From SIG223 sp964442785 (GTDB lineage Bacteria; Bacillota_I; Bacilli_A; RFN20; DUOF01), in assembly GCA_964442785.1 (NCBI GenBank), contig CAYTZW010000009.1:1-38223 (forward strand): a stretch of DNA of 38,223 bases. The letters run 5' to 3'. Below, in pieces: positions 26,349 to 37,600 of the stretch. The position numbers and the translations under genes were made by a program. The notes below the pieces were generated by a model. That model did not search any database, was not told the origin of the DNA, and saw only the letters and a list, made by a program, of their open reading frames with translations. Within the stretch, counting starts at the first letter, position 1, and each line of letters starts with the position of its first letter.

Positions 26349-26387
26349 AAGAATGATAAAAAGAATAATTATCATTCTTTTTTATTT
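26347..26387 (+). terminator. Terminator after tig
   Basis: AAAAGAATGATAA (26347-26359) pairs perfectly with TTATCATTCTTTT (26369-26381), with a T-rich tail. It overlaps the last two bases of the tig stop codon. Confidence 0.85.
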
Positions 26388-26397
26388 TTGAAATACT

Positions 26398-26412
26398 TGG
26401 TATAATATACCA
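26398..26412 (+). promoter_or_regulatory. lon promoter: extended -10 embedded in a 15-bp palindrome
   Basis: TGGTATAATATACCA is a perfect palindrome around a central A and includes the extended -10 TGG-TATAAT. The SD GTGGAGG starts at 26413, directly after it. This is a plausible operator for lon; no CtsR- or HrcA-type site was seen. Confidence 0.55.
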
Positions 26413-26427
26413 GTGGAGGTTTTAAAT

Positions 26428-28794
26428 ATGGAAAATGTTATGGAATTAAAATCTTATTATTTACCTGTAATATCTACTAGGGGCTTTGTTTATTTCCCTA
26501 ATAATGATGTTAAAATAGATATTGCAAGGGACTTTAGCTTAAAAGCTCTTGAGCAAGCAAAAACAAATTATGATTCTTATGTAATTATTGTATCTCAAAT
26601 AAATTCTGGAATTGCTAATGCAGATACCAATAACTTATATAAAATGGGTGTTTTAGCACAAATAAAAAATATTAGTAGTTCTCGAAATGGAATTAATTCT
26701 TTGAAAGTTGATTTGCAAATTATCAAAAGAATTTCGATTCAATCTTTTGAAGTTAAAGATAATTCTATTTTTGCTAGTGGAATAGAAGCAAATGAAATAA
26801 GCGGCGATTTTAAAGAAGAATTAGCTTTAATGAAAAGGCTTTCAAAATTAGTGGAAGAAAATTCTGATTTGTTTGCTTTATTACCTAAAAGTGTAACGGC
26901 TAATTTACTTGAAGGTATGTCTGCTTCTTCTTTGGCAGATACTTTAGCAAACTATTTGATTTTACCTGTTTTCAAAAAACAACAAATTTTAGAAACTTTA
27001 AATATCAATGACCGTATTATGCAAATTATTATGTTTCTTGAAGAAGAAAAATACGCTAAAGAATTAGATAAAGACATTGATAATAAAGTTAGGAAAAGAA
27101 TTGAAGAAAATCAAAAAGAATACATTTTAAGAGAAAGATTAAAAGCCATAAAAGAAGAACTTGGTGAAGATTATAATAAAGATGAAGAAATAGATGCTTG
27201 GAAAGCGGTTGCTCAAGATGAAAGAATACCTGAAAATATTCGTACTCGATTATTAGAAGAAATTAAAAAATATGAAATAATGCCTAATATGAGTCAAGAA
27301 GCAATGGTTATTAGAGGCTATGTAGATTGGCTTGTTAATATTCCTTGGTATCAAATTGATGAAGGTGAACAAGATTTTAATAAAATAGAGCAAGTTTTAA
27401 ATGATAGTCATTATGGTTTGGAAAAAATAAAGGAAAGAATTTTAGAATATTTAGCAGTTCAAAAACTAGTTAATTATAGTAAAAGTACTATTTTATGTTT
27501 TGTTGGAGCTCCAGGAGTTGGTAAAACTTCTCTTGCTTTATCTATTGCTAAAGCTTTAGGTCGTAAATATGTTAAAATGTCTTTAGGTGGCGTTAGTGAT
27601 GAAGCTGAGATAAGAGGACATCGTCGTACTTATGTAGGAGCTATTCCAGGTAGAATTATTCAAGGAATGAAAAAAGCAGGTGTTGTTAATCCTGTTTTCG
27701 TACTTGATGAAATAGATAAAATAGGACAAAATGCTTATAAAGGAGATCCTGCTTCGGCTTTACTTGAAGTTTTAGACCCTGAGCAAAATAAGATTTTCTC
27801 TGACAATTATTTAGAAGAACCTTATGATTTGTCAAAAGTTGTTTTTATTGCTACAGCGAACAATATTGAAACAATACCAGCACCTTTACGTGATAGATTA
27901 GAAATCATTAGATTGTCTTCTTATACGGAAATAGAAAAATTAAATATTGCTAAAAAACATTTGTATCAAAAACAATTAAAGGAAAATGGCTTAACGGAGG
28001 ATAATTTGGAATTTTCTGATGAAGCTTTATTACATATCATTAGATATTACACTATGGAAAGTGGAGTAAGACAACTTGAAAGAGAAATAGGAACTATTTG
28101 TCGTAAAGTTGCTGTCAAAGTTTTGAAATCAACTTCTCCAAGAAAAGTAAAAGTCGCTGTTTCTTCTGTTAATAAATATTTGGGTAAAGAAAAATTTGAT
28201 TACACAAAGAAAGAAAAAACTAATCAAGTAGGAGTAGTTACAGGTTTAGCTTACACTGATTTTGGTGGAGATATTTTAAATGTTGAAGTTACAACTTTTG
28301 AAGGAAAAGGAAGAACAATTCTAACAGGAAGTTTAGGAGATGTTATGAAGGAAAGTGCGGATATTGCCCTTGATTATGTTAAAGCAAATGCTAAAAAATA
28401 TGGAATTACGACTGATTTTGAAAAAACAGATATTCATATTCACTTCCCTGAAGGAGCTGTTCCAAAAGACGGACCAAGTGCTGGAGTTACGATGACTACC
28501 GCTATTGTTAGTGCTTTAACCAATACTCCTGTTAATAAAGATGTTGCGATGACAGGAGAAATAACTTTAAGAGGTAATGTTTTACCTATTGGAGGACTTA
28601 AAGAAAAATCTATTTCAGCTTTAAGAAGTGGTATTTCTACGATTGTAATTCCTAAGGAAAATGAAAGAGATTTAGATGAAATTCCTCAAGAAGTTAAAGA
28701 TAATTTAACCATAAAATTTGCAGATTGCATTGATACTGTTTTAAGTATTGCCTTGACAAAAGAGGTAACTGAAAATGAAGTTTCAAAATGCTAG
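26428..28794 (+). CDS. lon: ATP-dependent protease Lon
   Basis: Lon degrades damaged and regulatory proteins in the cytosol as a hexamer. The 788 residues (Bacillus LonA 774) contain the N-terminal substrate domain (about 10-195), a helical region, the AAA+ module with Walker A GAPGVGKT (360-367) and Walker B VFVLDEIDK (about 425), and the serine protease domain with catalytic Ser684 in PKDGPSAGV and the lysine in GGLKEKS (722-728). GTGGAGG before ATG 26428 is the SD; the GTG at 26413 is part of it. engB starts 20 nt before the lon stop, so the two are coupled. Confidence 0.97.
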   Translation: MENVMELKSYYLPVISTRGFVYFPNNDVKIDIARDFSLKALEQAKTNYDSYVIIVSQINSGIANADTNNLYKMGVLAQIKNISSSRNGINSLKVDLQIIKRISIQSFEVKDNSIFASGIEANEISGDFKEELALMKRLSKLVEENSDLFALLPKSVTANLLEGMSASSLADTLANYLILPVFKKQQILETLNINDRIMQIIMFLEEEKYAKELDKDIDNKVRKRIEENQKEYILRERLKAIKEELGEDYNKDEEIDAWKAVAQDERIPENIRTRLLEEIKKYEIMPNMSQEAMVIRGYVDWLVNIPWYQIDEGEQDFNKIEQVLNDSHYGLEKIKERILEYLAVQKLVNYSKSTILCFVGAPGVGKTSLALSIAKALGRKYVKMSLGGVSDEAEIRGHRRTYVGAIPGRIIQGMKKAGVVNPVFVLDEIDKIGQNAYKGDPASALLEVLDPEQNKIFSDNYLEEPYDLSKVVFIATANNIETIPAPLRDRLEIIRLSSYTEIEKLNIAKKHLYQKQLKENGLTEDNLEFSDEALLHIIRYYTMESGVRQLEREIGTICRKVAVKVLKSTSPRKVKVAVSSVNKYLGKEKFDYTKKEKTNQVGVVTGLAYTDFGGDILNVEVTTFEGKGRTILTGSLGDVMKESADIALDYVKANAKKYGITTDFEKTDIHIHFPEGAVPKDGPSAGVTMTTAIVSALTNTPVNKDVAMTGEITLRGNVLPIGGLKEKSISALRSGISTIVIPKENERDLDEIPQEVKDNLTIKFADCIDTVLSIALTKEVTENEVSKC

Positions 28795-29359
28795 TTTTAT
28801 AACATCTTGTGCTAATAAGGAACAATGGATTATTGATGAAGTCAAAGAAATTTGTTTTGTAGGAAAAAGTAATGTTGGGAAATCAACTTTAATTAATACT
28901 TTAGTTTCTTCTAAAAAATTGGCAAAGACTTCCAAAACTCCAGGTTGCACTCGATTACTTAATTTCTTTAACATCGATAATAAGTTTCGTTTAGTGGATT
29001 CTCCAGGATATGGATATGCGAAAACTAATCATAAAACATACGATGATTTTGCTACTTTAATGTCTGATTATATTTATAAAAGAGATAATTTAAGATTAAT
29101 TATTCTTCTAGTAGATTCGCGACATCTTCCTACTAATTTAGATATAGAAATGTATGAAATGTTAGTTTCTTCTGGAAAACCATATTTAGTCTTGGCAACA
29201 AAAGCGGATAAATTAAATCAATCTATGAAAAATAAATGTAAAAAAAATATAATGTCTGTTTTTAAAAACATCAAAGAAGAACAAATTATGTTAGTGTCTT
29301 ATGAAGATGATTTAAGTCCTTTGAAAAATTATATTGAAGAAGTAATTAGTAGAGAATAA
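28775..29359 (+). CDS. engB: Ribosome-assembly GTPase EngB (YsxC)
   Basis: EngB/YsxC is an essential GTPase for large-subunit maturation. The 194 residues have G1 GKSNVGKST (about 30-38), a G2 threonine in SKTPGCTRLLNFF, G3 DSPGYGYAK (about 73-81) and G4 TKADKL (about 142-147). ATG 28775 is within the end of lon and has GAGGTAACTGAAA before it. The lon-ysxC pair is conserved across Bacilli. Its stop codon lies in the loop of the terminator that follows. In Bacillus the next genes are hemAXCDBL; none are here. Confidence 0.96.
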   Translation: MKFQNASFITSCANKEQWIIDEVKEICFVGKSNVGKSTLINTLVSSKKLAKTSKTPGCTRLLNFFNIDNKFRLVDSPGYGYAKTNHKTYDDFATLMSDYIYKRDNLRLIILLVDSRHLPTNLDIEMYEMLVSSGKPYLVLATKADKLNQSMKNKCKKNIMSVFKNIKEEQIMLVSYEDDLSPLKNYIEEVISRE

Positions 29360-29374
29360 TATCTCTACTTTTTT
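29348..29374 (+). terminator. Terminator of lon-engB with the stop codon in its loop
   Basis: AGTAGAGA (29348-29355) pairs perfectly with TCTCTACT (29362-29369) around ATAATA, with a six-T tail. The engB TAA is 29357-29359, in the loop. It separates the housekeeping pair from the spore coat genes. Confidence 0.85.
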
Positions 29375-29400
29375 CATATTCTTAAAAGGGAGGATTTAAA

Positions 29401-30006
29401 ATGAAAAATATTATTCTTTTAGAAAAAAGTATTCTTTTGGACAATATTAAAGATTTAATTAATATTAGTGTCGATGAAAATGTATCATATTTAAGAAAGT
29501 GTGAAGGTGTAACTTGCAATGGAGAGATTATAATAAATGGAGTTTATGAAAACCTTAATGGAATAGAAAAAAATTTCAATGAACGTATTATTATTGATAA
29601 TACTATACCTTATGAAAATATTTTATCTTTAGATGAATTTAATATAATGGTAGATGATTTTGAATATTCTTTAACCGATGAAAAATTAAATATGTTTATA
29701 AAATTAAAGATTAATTCTTTCAAAGATTTGGAGGTTTCCTTTCCTACCGAAGATGAAGAAGTGGTTTTAGATGTTGTTGAAAAAGACGAAAGAGTAGAAG
29801 TAGAAAAAGAAACAAAGCCTTTTTTATCTTTACTTCTTGATAATAAAAAATATGAAAAATCTTCAACTTTTTTTGTTTATAAAAAAGATACTAGTTTAGA
29901 ACAAATATGTGAAAAGTATAAAATTGATATGGAAACTTTAAAAAAACATAATAAGGAAGTTTTAAAAGAAGGAGATTTAATTAATATTCCTTTAAGTTAT
30001 GAATAA
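29401..30006 (+). CDS. spoVID: SpoVID-like spore coat assembly protein with C-terminal LysM
   Basis: The 201 residues appear to be a short SpoVID/SipL-type protein. SpoVID coats the forespore and links the coat to SpoIVA and SafA. The C-terminal 45 residues are a LysM motif (FFVYKKDTSLEQICEKYKID, then LKEGDLINIP). The N-terminal half is beta-rich, with YLRKCEGVTCNGEIIINGVY recalling the SpoVID N-terminal domain; an acidic stretch (EDEEVVLDVVEKDERVEVEK) links the two. Bacillus SpoVID has about 575 residues, so this is much reduced. The best evidence is order: engB, this gene, a YsxE-like gene and valS, as in Bacillus. AAAGGGAGG is the SD. A different LysM protein cannot be ruled out by sequence alone. 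Confidence 0.75.
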   Translation: MKNIILLEKSILLDNIKDLINISVDENVSYLRKCEGVTCNGEIIINGVYENLNGIEKNFNERIIIDNTIPYENILSLDEFNIMVDDFEYSLTDEKLNMFIKLKINSFKDLEVSFPTEDEEVVLDVVEKDERVEVEKETKPFLSLLLDNKKYEKSSTFFVYKKDTSLEQICEKYKIDMETLKKHNKEVLKEGDLINIPLSYE

Positions 30007-30910
30007 TATTTTAAAAGAATATTACAATATAGATGTAATAACTATTATTTCAATTAGTCCTAGCACTTATAAGGTTAAAGCAAAACAAGGCACTTATTTT
30101 CTTAAATATGTAAAAACTTTGGAAATTGATGCTATTATCAATAAGTTAGAAATGTTGCATATTAAAACATTTGATTATATTTTGAAAAATAATTACAATT
30201 CGTATGTATCATTTTATGAAAATATTAAGTTTATTCTTTCAAATTTTATCGAAGAAGATTATATAGACGCTAAAGAAATAAAAATGAAAAATTTTATTAC
30301 TAAAATAATAGATTTGCATAGTAAATCTTTTTTTACTATGGACGTAAGTAAAAATTTTTTTCTGGAAACTTATGAATTTATTGAAAATAAATTGATAGAT
30401 GTTAATAATTATCTTGATGATTATATTTTACGAATTGAGAAAGAAGATTATAAATCTCCTTTTGAATGGATTTTGATAATGAATTATAGTTATTTGAAAA
30501 AATGTATGGATAAATCGTATGATTATTTAGAAAAATTCAAAAAAAGTTGCGAAGACAAAACTTCAATTAGAATGGTTTTAGCGTATTTGAATTTTGACTA
30601 TTCACATATTTTGGTCAAAAAAGAAAAAATTATTTCGATTGAAAATATGGTAAATGCTCCACCTATTTTTGATATCTATGATATGATTGATAAAGGATAT
30701 AATAGTAATTTTGACTTGTCTAGCAATGTTGAATTGTATCATAAATCTTTTCCTTTGCAAGAATATGAAAAATATTGGTTATTAGCTCTTTTGTTTATTC
30801 CTAAAGGGAATTTTTCTTCTTATAATGAAATGAGCCAAATTGGAAACTTAATCGAGTTGTTGGAATATTGTAATTGTGTCGAGAAAATTGAAAAAATTTT
30901 GATTAAATAA
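29999..30910 (+). CDS. ysxE: YsxE-like spore coat protein of the CotS kinase-like family
   Basis: The 303 residues resemble CotS/YsxE proteins, which have the aminoglycoside-phosphotransferase/kinase fold and sit in the spore coat. An N-lobe with STYKVKAKQGTYFLKYV (about 22-38) keeps the strand-lysine pattern. The region AYLNFDYSHILVKKEKIISIENM (about 199-221) is where HGDxxxxNIL and the metal aspartate would be, but the His-Gly-Asp and Asp are not conserved, so it is probably a pseudokinase. It overlaps the SpoVID-like gene by 8 nt and has no SD of its own close to ATG 29999, so it depends on coupled translation. Position before valS matches Bacillus ysxE. Confidence 0.7.
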   Translation: MNNILKEYYNIDVITIISISPSTYKVKAKQGTYFLKYVKTLEIDAIINKLEMLHIKTFDYILKNNYNSYVSFYENIKFILSNFIEEDYIDAKEIKMKNFITKIIDLHSKSFFTMDVSKNFFLETYEFIENKLIDVNNYLDDYILRIEKEDYKSPFEWILIMNYSYLKKCMDKSYDYLEKFKKSCEDKTSIRMVLAYLNFDYSHILVKKEKIISIENMVNAPPIFDIYDMIDKGYNSNFDLSSNVELYHKSFPLQEYEKYWLLALLFIPKGNFSSYNEMSQIGNLIELLEYCNCVEKIEKILIK

Positions 30911-30937
30911 AAAATCCTTTTCGAAAAGGATTTTTTT
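30909..30937. terminator. Bidirectional terminator between the YsxE-like gene and the 147-residue gene
   Basis: AAAAAATCCTTT (30909-30920) and AAAGGATTTTTT (30925-30936) are perfectly complementary around TCGA, giving A/T runs for both directions. It overlaps both stop codons. Confidence 0.9.
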
Positions 30938-31379
30938 AGTCGTTTTTAACTTGGTCTAAAGCATCAAGATAATAATCTATAGCAGTTTTTTCTCCTACAT
31001 TTTCTAAAGAGAAAGAATCTTCGCTAGAACTTTGGAAAGTTTCAAAAGTTTCTTTTCTTTTTAATTTAGGATTATTCTTGTTTCTTTCAATAATTTTTTC
31101 AGCGATAGAAACAGTTTTAACCTTAGGCTTATCTTGGAATGCAGCATCAACATTTTTGATATACTCTACTAAAGAGTCAACATCATCGGTTTCTTCTTCT
31201 TTAATAACGGGGATTGCTGTTGTTTGTGAAAAAGCGTATGAAGAATAGGTTAAATCCATATTGTCTACATTACTTTGAACAGCATCAACATTTAAAGATT
31301 CTAGTCTAGCATCATCTAAATTGTTTGATAAAGATTTTAAACGATTAATTTTTTGATTTCTCATTGCTTTATTAGCCAT
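30936..31379 (-). CDS. Small hydrophilic protein, unrecognised
   Basis: The 147-residue product is unknown. It starts with a basic region (MANKAMRNQKINRLKSL), continues with a polar, probably disordered middle rich in Asp, Val, Ser and Thr, and ends with an acidic amphipathic segment (KTAIDYYLDALDQVKND). It has no cysteine or tryptophan, signal peptide or membrane helix. AGGATGTG before ATG 31379 is the SD, and the promoter is one of the best in the window, so expression is likely. It is the only gene in its unit, facing the YsxE-like gene and diverging from the giant lipoprotein gene. A small structural or adaptor protein is possible, but there is no direct evidence. Confidence 0.75.
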   Translation of the reverse strand: MANKAMRNQKINRLKSLSNNLDDARLESLNVDAVQSNVDNMDLTYSSYAFSQTTAIPVIKEEETDDVDSLVEYIKNVDAAFQDKPKVKTVSIAEKIIERNKNNPKLKRKETFETFQSSSEDSFSLENVGEKTAIDYYLDALDQVKND

Positions 31380-31404
31380 TTTTATTCACATCCTACGTAC
31401 TTGA

Positions 31405-31433
31405 ATTATACATATAAGGAAGTTTAAATGCAA
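31405..31433 (-). promoter_or_regulatory. Promoter of the 147-residue gene
   Basis: On the minus strand TTGCAT (31428-31433), 17-nt spacer, TATAAT (31405-31410) with TATG before it; 25 nt upstream of ATG 31379. Confidence 0.75.
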
Positions 31434-31573
31434 CATTATTTTAGCCCACTGTTGAAAAAATTTTGATTTTTTTTCTTTATTTACCGATAGTCTTTAATTC
31501 GAAGAATGAAAATTCATTTTTAAAAACTTATTGAAAGTTAAAAAATTGATTTTATATTTATTAATAAATATAG

Positions 31574-31579
31574 TATAAT
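31574..31579 (+). promoter_or_regulatory. -10 box of the giant lipoprotein gene
   Basis: TATAAT in TAGTATAATAATA lies 54 nt before ATG 31634, a longer leader than most genes here; no -35 match at 17 nt. The rest of the 31380-31633 gap is AT-rich, with a short inverted repeat at 31505-31518 and nothing else I can name. Confidence 0.4.
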
Positions 31580-31633
31580 AATATCATAACAAGGGAAATG
31601 ACTCTATTTATAATAAAGGTGGGGATTATAAAT

Positions 31634-34600
31634 ATGAAAAAGTTTTTAAATAAATCAATAGCCTTTATAGCAATAATTGTTGCTTTTTTTGTAGTGTCTG
31701 GTTGTGGAAAAAAAGAAGTTAAAAAATATACCGTAACTTTTAAAAGTGGGGGCGAAGAAATATCTTCTGTTATAGTTGAAAAAGGAAAATTGGTGGAAGA
31801 ACCTGAAAACCCTACTAAAGAAAATTATGATTTTTTAGGTTGGTATGCTGATACAGAATATAAAACAGAATTTGATTTTGAAAATACAAAGATAGTAAAA
31901 AATACACTTATATATGCAAGATTTGTTGAAAAACAACAAATTACATTTAAAACTGATGGTGGAAGCGATGTTACCTCTATTGTTTGTTTTTCAAATCAAA
32001 TAGAAGCTACTGCAAAGAACCAATTTAATTGTTCAAAAATAACTGCAGTTCCTTTAACTAGTAAAGAAGGACATACTTTTGAAGGTTGGTATTTAGATAG
32101 CAATTTTAATAATAAAGTAGAATTTCCTTTCCAAGTAAATAATAGAACTACAATGTACGCTAAATGGACTGCAACAGGACATCAAGTTACTTATGTTACT
32201 AATTCAAGCGAAGTTATTAATCCTGTTACTAAAGATTATGGTACAACACTTGAAGAAACAACTCTAAATATAGAATTGAAAAAAGGAGCAGCTTCTTTTG
32301 AAGGCTGGTATTTAGATGGAACTTTTAATGAGAAAGTAACTTTTCCTTACACCATAACTAAATCAATAACTTTGTACGCTAAATGGCAAATGAAGGAAGT
32401 AAATGTCTATTTTGTCGATACTACTATTGAAAGTGGAAATAATATAATTGCTGATTTAAATACTATTAAATATTATGGCTCTACTATCGATTTACAAGAT
32501 TTACAAGAAAAATTATACTCAAAGACTAATTATATCTTTAAAGGTTGGTATTTAGATGCTGCCCTAACCAAAGAGGCTCCTTCTTTATATTCTTTAGAAC
32601 CAGAATTAGATGATAATACATCAATATTAAATGTTTATTTTTATGGAAAATATGAACTTAATAATAATACAGTATCACTTGACCCAAATGGTGGAAATTT
32701 TGACGGAGTTACTTCTACAATAACTTTCACTCCTATTGAAAATAATGTAGAAATTTATAAACAAATCGATAATCAAAAACCTTCACGCTTAGGATATCGT
32801 TTCATAGGATACAAAGTAAAAGGTGGAGAATACAATGGAAAATGTATTAGTGAAGTTTTTGGAAGTAGTAAGATTTTAACTAGTACCTATAATTTAGAAG
32901 CTCAATGGGAGCCTGTTGATTATAAAATAAAATTGATTTTAAATTCAGGAGAGCAAGTACTTCCAAAAGATTATTCAAAAGAAGAAATTGTTAATTTATC
33001 TTCATATTTGGAAGATAATGATAGGATAAAAGAAGGTTATGATTTTAAGGGCGTTTGTCCTATTAAAAATTACAATGATAAATGCGAAGTTATCTATAAA
33101 GAAACACAATTTGTTATTGATGAAAATGCTAATAAATATGCCAGTGATGAATATATTCAAGAAAAATATTATCGTGTAATTATATTGCAAGTAGCTTTTA
33201 CTCCTAAACTTTTAAGTGTCGTTGCTGATGCTGACGGTGGTAATTTTGATTATAGCAGTAAACTTAATTTAAGTAATGTTGAATATGGAACCTTAATAAG
33301 TGATTTAAAAATTTCTTCTCCAACAAAAGAAGGTTATAATTGGACTGGTTGGAAAATATGTAATAGTGATGATTGTCATAATATTAATTTAGAAGAACAA
33401 AAGACAGAAAAAATAGAAAGCGATGGTTTAATCTTAACAGCAACTTGGGAAATTAAAAAACATACTATAAGTGTTACTGGAATTGGACGAGAAACTCCAT
33501 TAACTATAAAAAGCAATATTCCTTATGGAACAAATGTAATTATTTCTTATTTGTACAAGTGGAATGAACAAAGTTGTACTAATAGTCTATGTATTTTCTA
33601 TTTAGGAACTAGTGATAATGAAAATGATTTAATAATTTCATATGATAAGAAAGATGAAGGCTTTAATATTGGTCAATATAATAATAGTCATTTTATTGGA
33701 TTTTATAATGAAATGGATACTTACGTTTCTAGTTTTACGGTTAATGATAACACCCTTTTGTATGCTAAGTATGATGCTTCTAAAGGAATAACCTATTCTT
33801 TAAATGAAGATAGCAAAACTTATGCTGCAACGTCTTTTGCTTATAGCGAAGAAAAAAATGTAGAAGTAACAATAGCTTCCGTTTTTATGGGAAAAGAAGT
33901 AACGACAATTACAAAAGAATGTTTCCTAAATTATGATGCTTTAAAAATTAATTCATTGATAATCCCTGAAACGATTGATACAATCGAAAAAAATAGTTTT
34001 ATTTATTTATTGAAATTACAAAAATTAACTATTCCTGTCGATTTTAACGAATATTCATTTAGCAATCTTTTTGGAGTTAATGATGAACAAATTATTAGTC
34101 ATTTAAGATATTTAAAAATAGTAGGAGCAGGTTTAACAAAATTCATTATTTCAAATTTAGAAGGCTTGTCTTCTTTAAAAGAACTTCAAGAATTATATTT
34201 ACCTTATAGTGTTGATGAATTTAATGAAGAAACTATAACCTTTTTAGGAAACTTGCAATATCTAGCAACATTTAATATCGAAGAAAAAGAAAATAGCAAT
34301 CAAAGGTATCTTTCTAAAAAAGAAGATAATAGTTTTATTATTTATGATAAAGTAACCGAAACTCAAAAATATACTTTTTCTTGTAAAAACAATGAAGTTC
34401 CTGATGCTCAAATTGAAAGATATAGTATTAATTTCAGTTGTGATGAGAGTATTAATTCTAATTGCGGTTCGTTCAATGAAACTCAAACTGAGATAGGAAC
34501 TAAATTAAAAGATTTTAATGTTGAAAAAGTCCCTACTGCAAATGGTTATACATTTATGGGTTGGTGGTATTATACCACTGATGAGAAAGGAAACATTGTT

Positions 34601-37600
34601 TATACTGAACCTTACAAACATAGTAATTTGCTTGTAATGTTTGCTGAAAATATTGAATTATATGCTAAATTTGTAAAAGGAACTTGGGATTTTGATAATG
34701 AAACTTTGGTTTCCATAGGTGATTTAGAAGAAAGTGATAAATCTATTGAAATTGAAAAATATTATTTAGGAAAAGAGATTAAGAAAATTGATTTATCCAA
34801 TATGAGTAGTGGATTAAGTAATGTTACAAGTCTTACATTATCAGAAGGACTAACTTCAATTAATCTGGCTGGAAAATTTCCTGCATTATCTACGATAAAA
34901 ATGGTAGGAAATATGGATTGTTTGATAGAAAGTAATAAATGTAATGTTGCTAATATTTTGAAAAATGCTACAGGAGATAAACTTGATAGTAAATATATCA
35001 TTGAAATATTACATTCAGATGATGAAATATTAAATCAAATTACTAATGATACTTTTGCGGGACTTGATAATGTAGATATTTCCATATTAGAACTTCCAAC
35101 ATCATTAATATTTGATATTGAAAAATACCCTGAAATGTTTAAATCACTAAATAATGTATCAGGATATTATGTTTCTTCAGTTGTCGATGAAGAAGGAAAT
35201 CAATATTGGAATGTAAGGACTACTAATATATGTTTATATGGAAAAGTAAAAACTAATAATGGTTATGAGTGGGCTTTGTTAAGATGTTCAAAGACTAATC
35301 TTGAAACTGTTAATACAGGAACTATTATTGGTGAAGAACCAATAAAGCAAATTGCTCCATACGCATTTTATAAAATTAATGGTATAAAAGAAATTACAAT
35401 GGTCGATACTGCTTCAAATTCACAAATTCATACTATTGGAAAATATGCTTTTGCTAATATGGCTGATTTAAAATCAGTAACTTTAGGAATGAACGTTCGT
35501 AATATTGATGATACAGCTTTTAATGAAAGTTATAATATAGAAGAATACAATATTGATAAACTAAATGGAGTTTATTCTGTAATGGACGGTGTTTTATTTA
35601 AAAGTTATGAAACTATTTTGGTAAGATATCCTTCTAATAAAATTGTGGATACTTATTCTATTCCTTCAAGTGTAAAAGAAATTGCTAAATATGCTTTCAT
35701 TTTAAATGAGAATAATAGGTCATTGCAGTTAACTATTAGCGAAAATGTTTCAACTATCAGTGGAATTGATTTTTCAAAAGAACTAAGCTACGGCAATGAA
35801 TATACTCTAAATAATTTTTATAATATTTCTTGTTTTGAAGTAGTTAAAGAAAATCCATATTTTGAAAGCGTAAATGGTATTTTATATGATAAAGACTTAA
35901 AGTTATTAATTCACTTTGGAAAAGAAACTGAAAGTACTCAAGTTTTCCTTGAAGATAGTATTAAAATAATAATGAAAGATGCTTTTAAATATAATGTTAG
36001 TGAAGATTTTGATGTAAATGATATTATTACAACAATTTTGATTACTAATGACCCTTCAAAAAATATTAATGATTTACTATCAAAATTATTTATAGTACTA
36101 ACAGATAATTTTAATTCTTCAATAAAGATAAAAATATACTATTCATCTTTTAATGGTGCGACAAATCCATATAATAATTTTGCTTCTATTAACCAAGATA
36201 ATTATTCATTCCATATATATACATCAGGGGATTTAATAATAAATGGAGAAAAACAAGAACTTAATACCGATTATGGATATTTTATCTATAATTCCTTAAT
36301 CCTTGAAACTGCACCTTCTACAACTTCTTCTAGTGTGTTTAAAGGCTGGTATCTAGATAAAGATTATAAAACTGAAGCAAAATTTCCTTTGTTATCAATT
36401 AAGGAAGATACAAATAGTAATTTTATAAATTTATATGCTAAATTTGGTACTATCTATACGGTTAATTTTGAAAGTAAAGGTGGAACTATATTTGCTTCAA
36501 GAGAATACGTTGATGAAATAAAAGAAGCTGATTTACCGACACCTGAAAAAATTGGATATACATTTGGTGGTTGGTATTTGGATAGTTCTTATGATACTCC
36601 TTTGTTTAATGAAAATGATACATATACATTGACTTTACCAATTACCACTTTATATGCTAAATGGGAAGTTATTATGACCATAAAAATTGTAAGGGGTATT
36701 AATGAGTTTGGTGGTTATGTCTTTATGGAAGATAGCAAAAATATTAATGTTGGAACTAATATAGCTTCAGAAATCACTAATTATAGTAACTTTAATTGGT
36801 ATCTTGATGAAAAATGTACTGAAACAACCACTCCACAGGCAAATATTAATGGTAGTATAACAATATATGGAATGCCATTAATAAGTATTAAAGTATATCA
36901 AAGGCTTGATGAAAAAGAATATATTACAACCTGTAAAGTTGGAGCATTTACTAAATTAGAAGATATCGAGGAGATCAAAAATAAGTATGATGAATTAAGT
37001 AAAGAATATGCTACATTAACAATGGAAACAGGTAAAGTAGACATAGAAGAAAATTTGTATGAAGAAATTAACATAGAGGATAGAATTGTTACTAGTTTAA
37101 ATATTAATACATATGAAACCTATCGAATAAATGAATATGAGTTAATAATTTATCTTGATGACGCTTATTCTTCTGTGAAGGTAGTTATAGTAAATGGAAA
37201 AAATTCTAATGGTGAGTATCAATTTAATGAAGAAAAAGAAATAAAATTTTCTGATCCGTCAACTAAATTTACTGAAATAATAAAAGATTATTCAAATTAT
37301 AATTGGTATACGGATAATTTATTTACCGAAGAAATAACGAGTGAATACATCAGTGAATACAAGGGCAAAACATTATTTGCAATACCATTGGTTGAGATTA
37401 CTATAACTCAAAATTGTAATGAAGAAGAAAATACAATAAATGTTACAACGGAAGCTTTTACAAGTTTAGGAGCTATTGAAGAAATTAAAAATTTGAATGA
37501 AGATTACAATTTAACAATTTTTGTTGAAGACAAAAAGTGTCAATTAACCGATATAATCACTTCTACATTAGATGCAGAATGTGGAAAATATAGTGCAAAG

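Noticed and set aside
31500..31520. Inverted repeat AATGAA/TTCATT as an operator
   Set aside because: Only six base pairs in AT-rich sequence; expected by chance.
31727..32652. CRISPR-like repeats
   Set aside because: The repeats are long, diverged and in frame inside one protein; no array of short identical repeats exists in the window.
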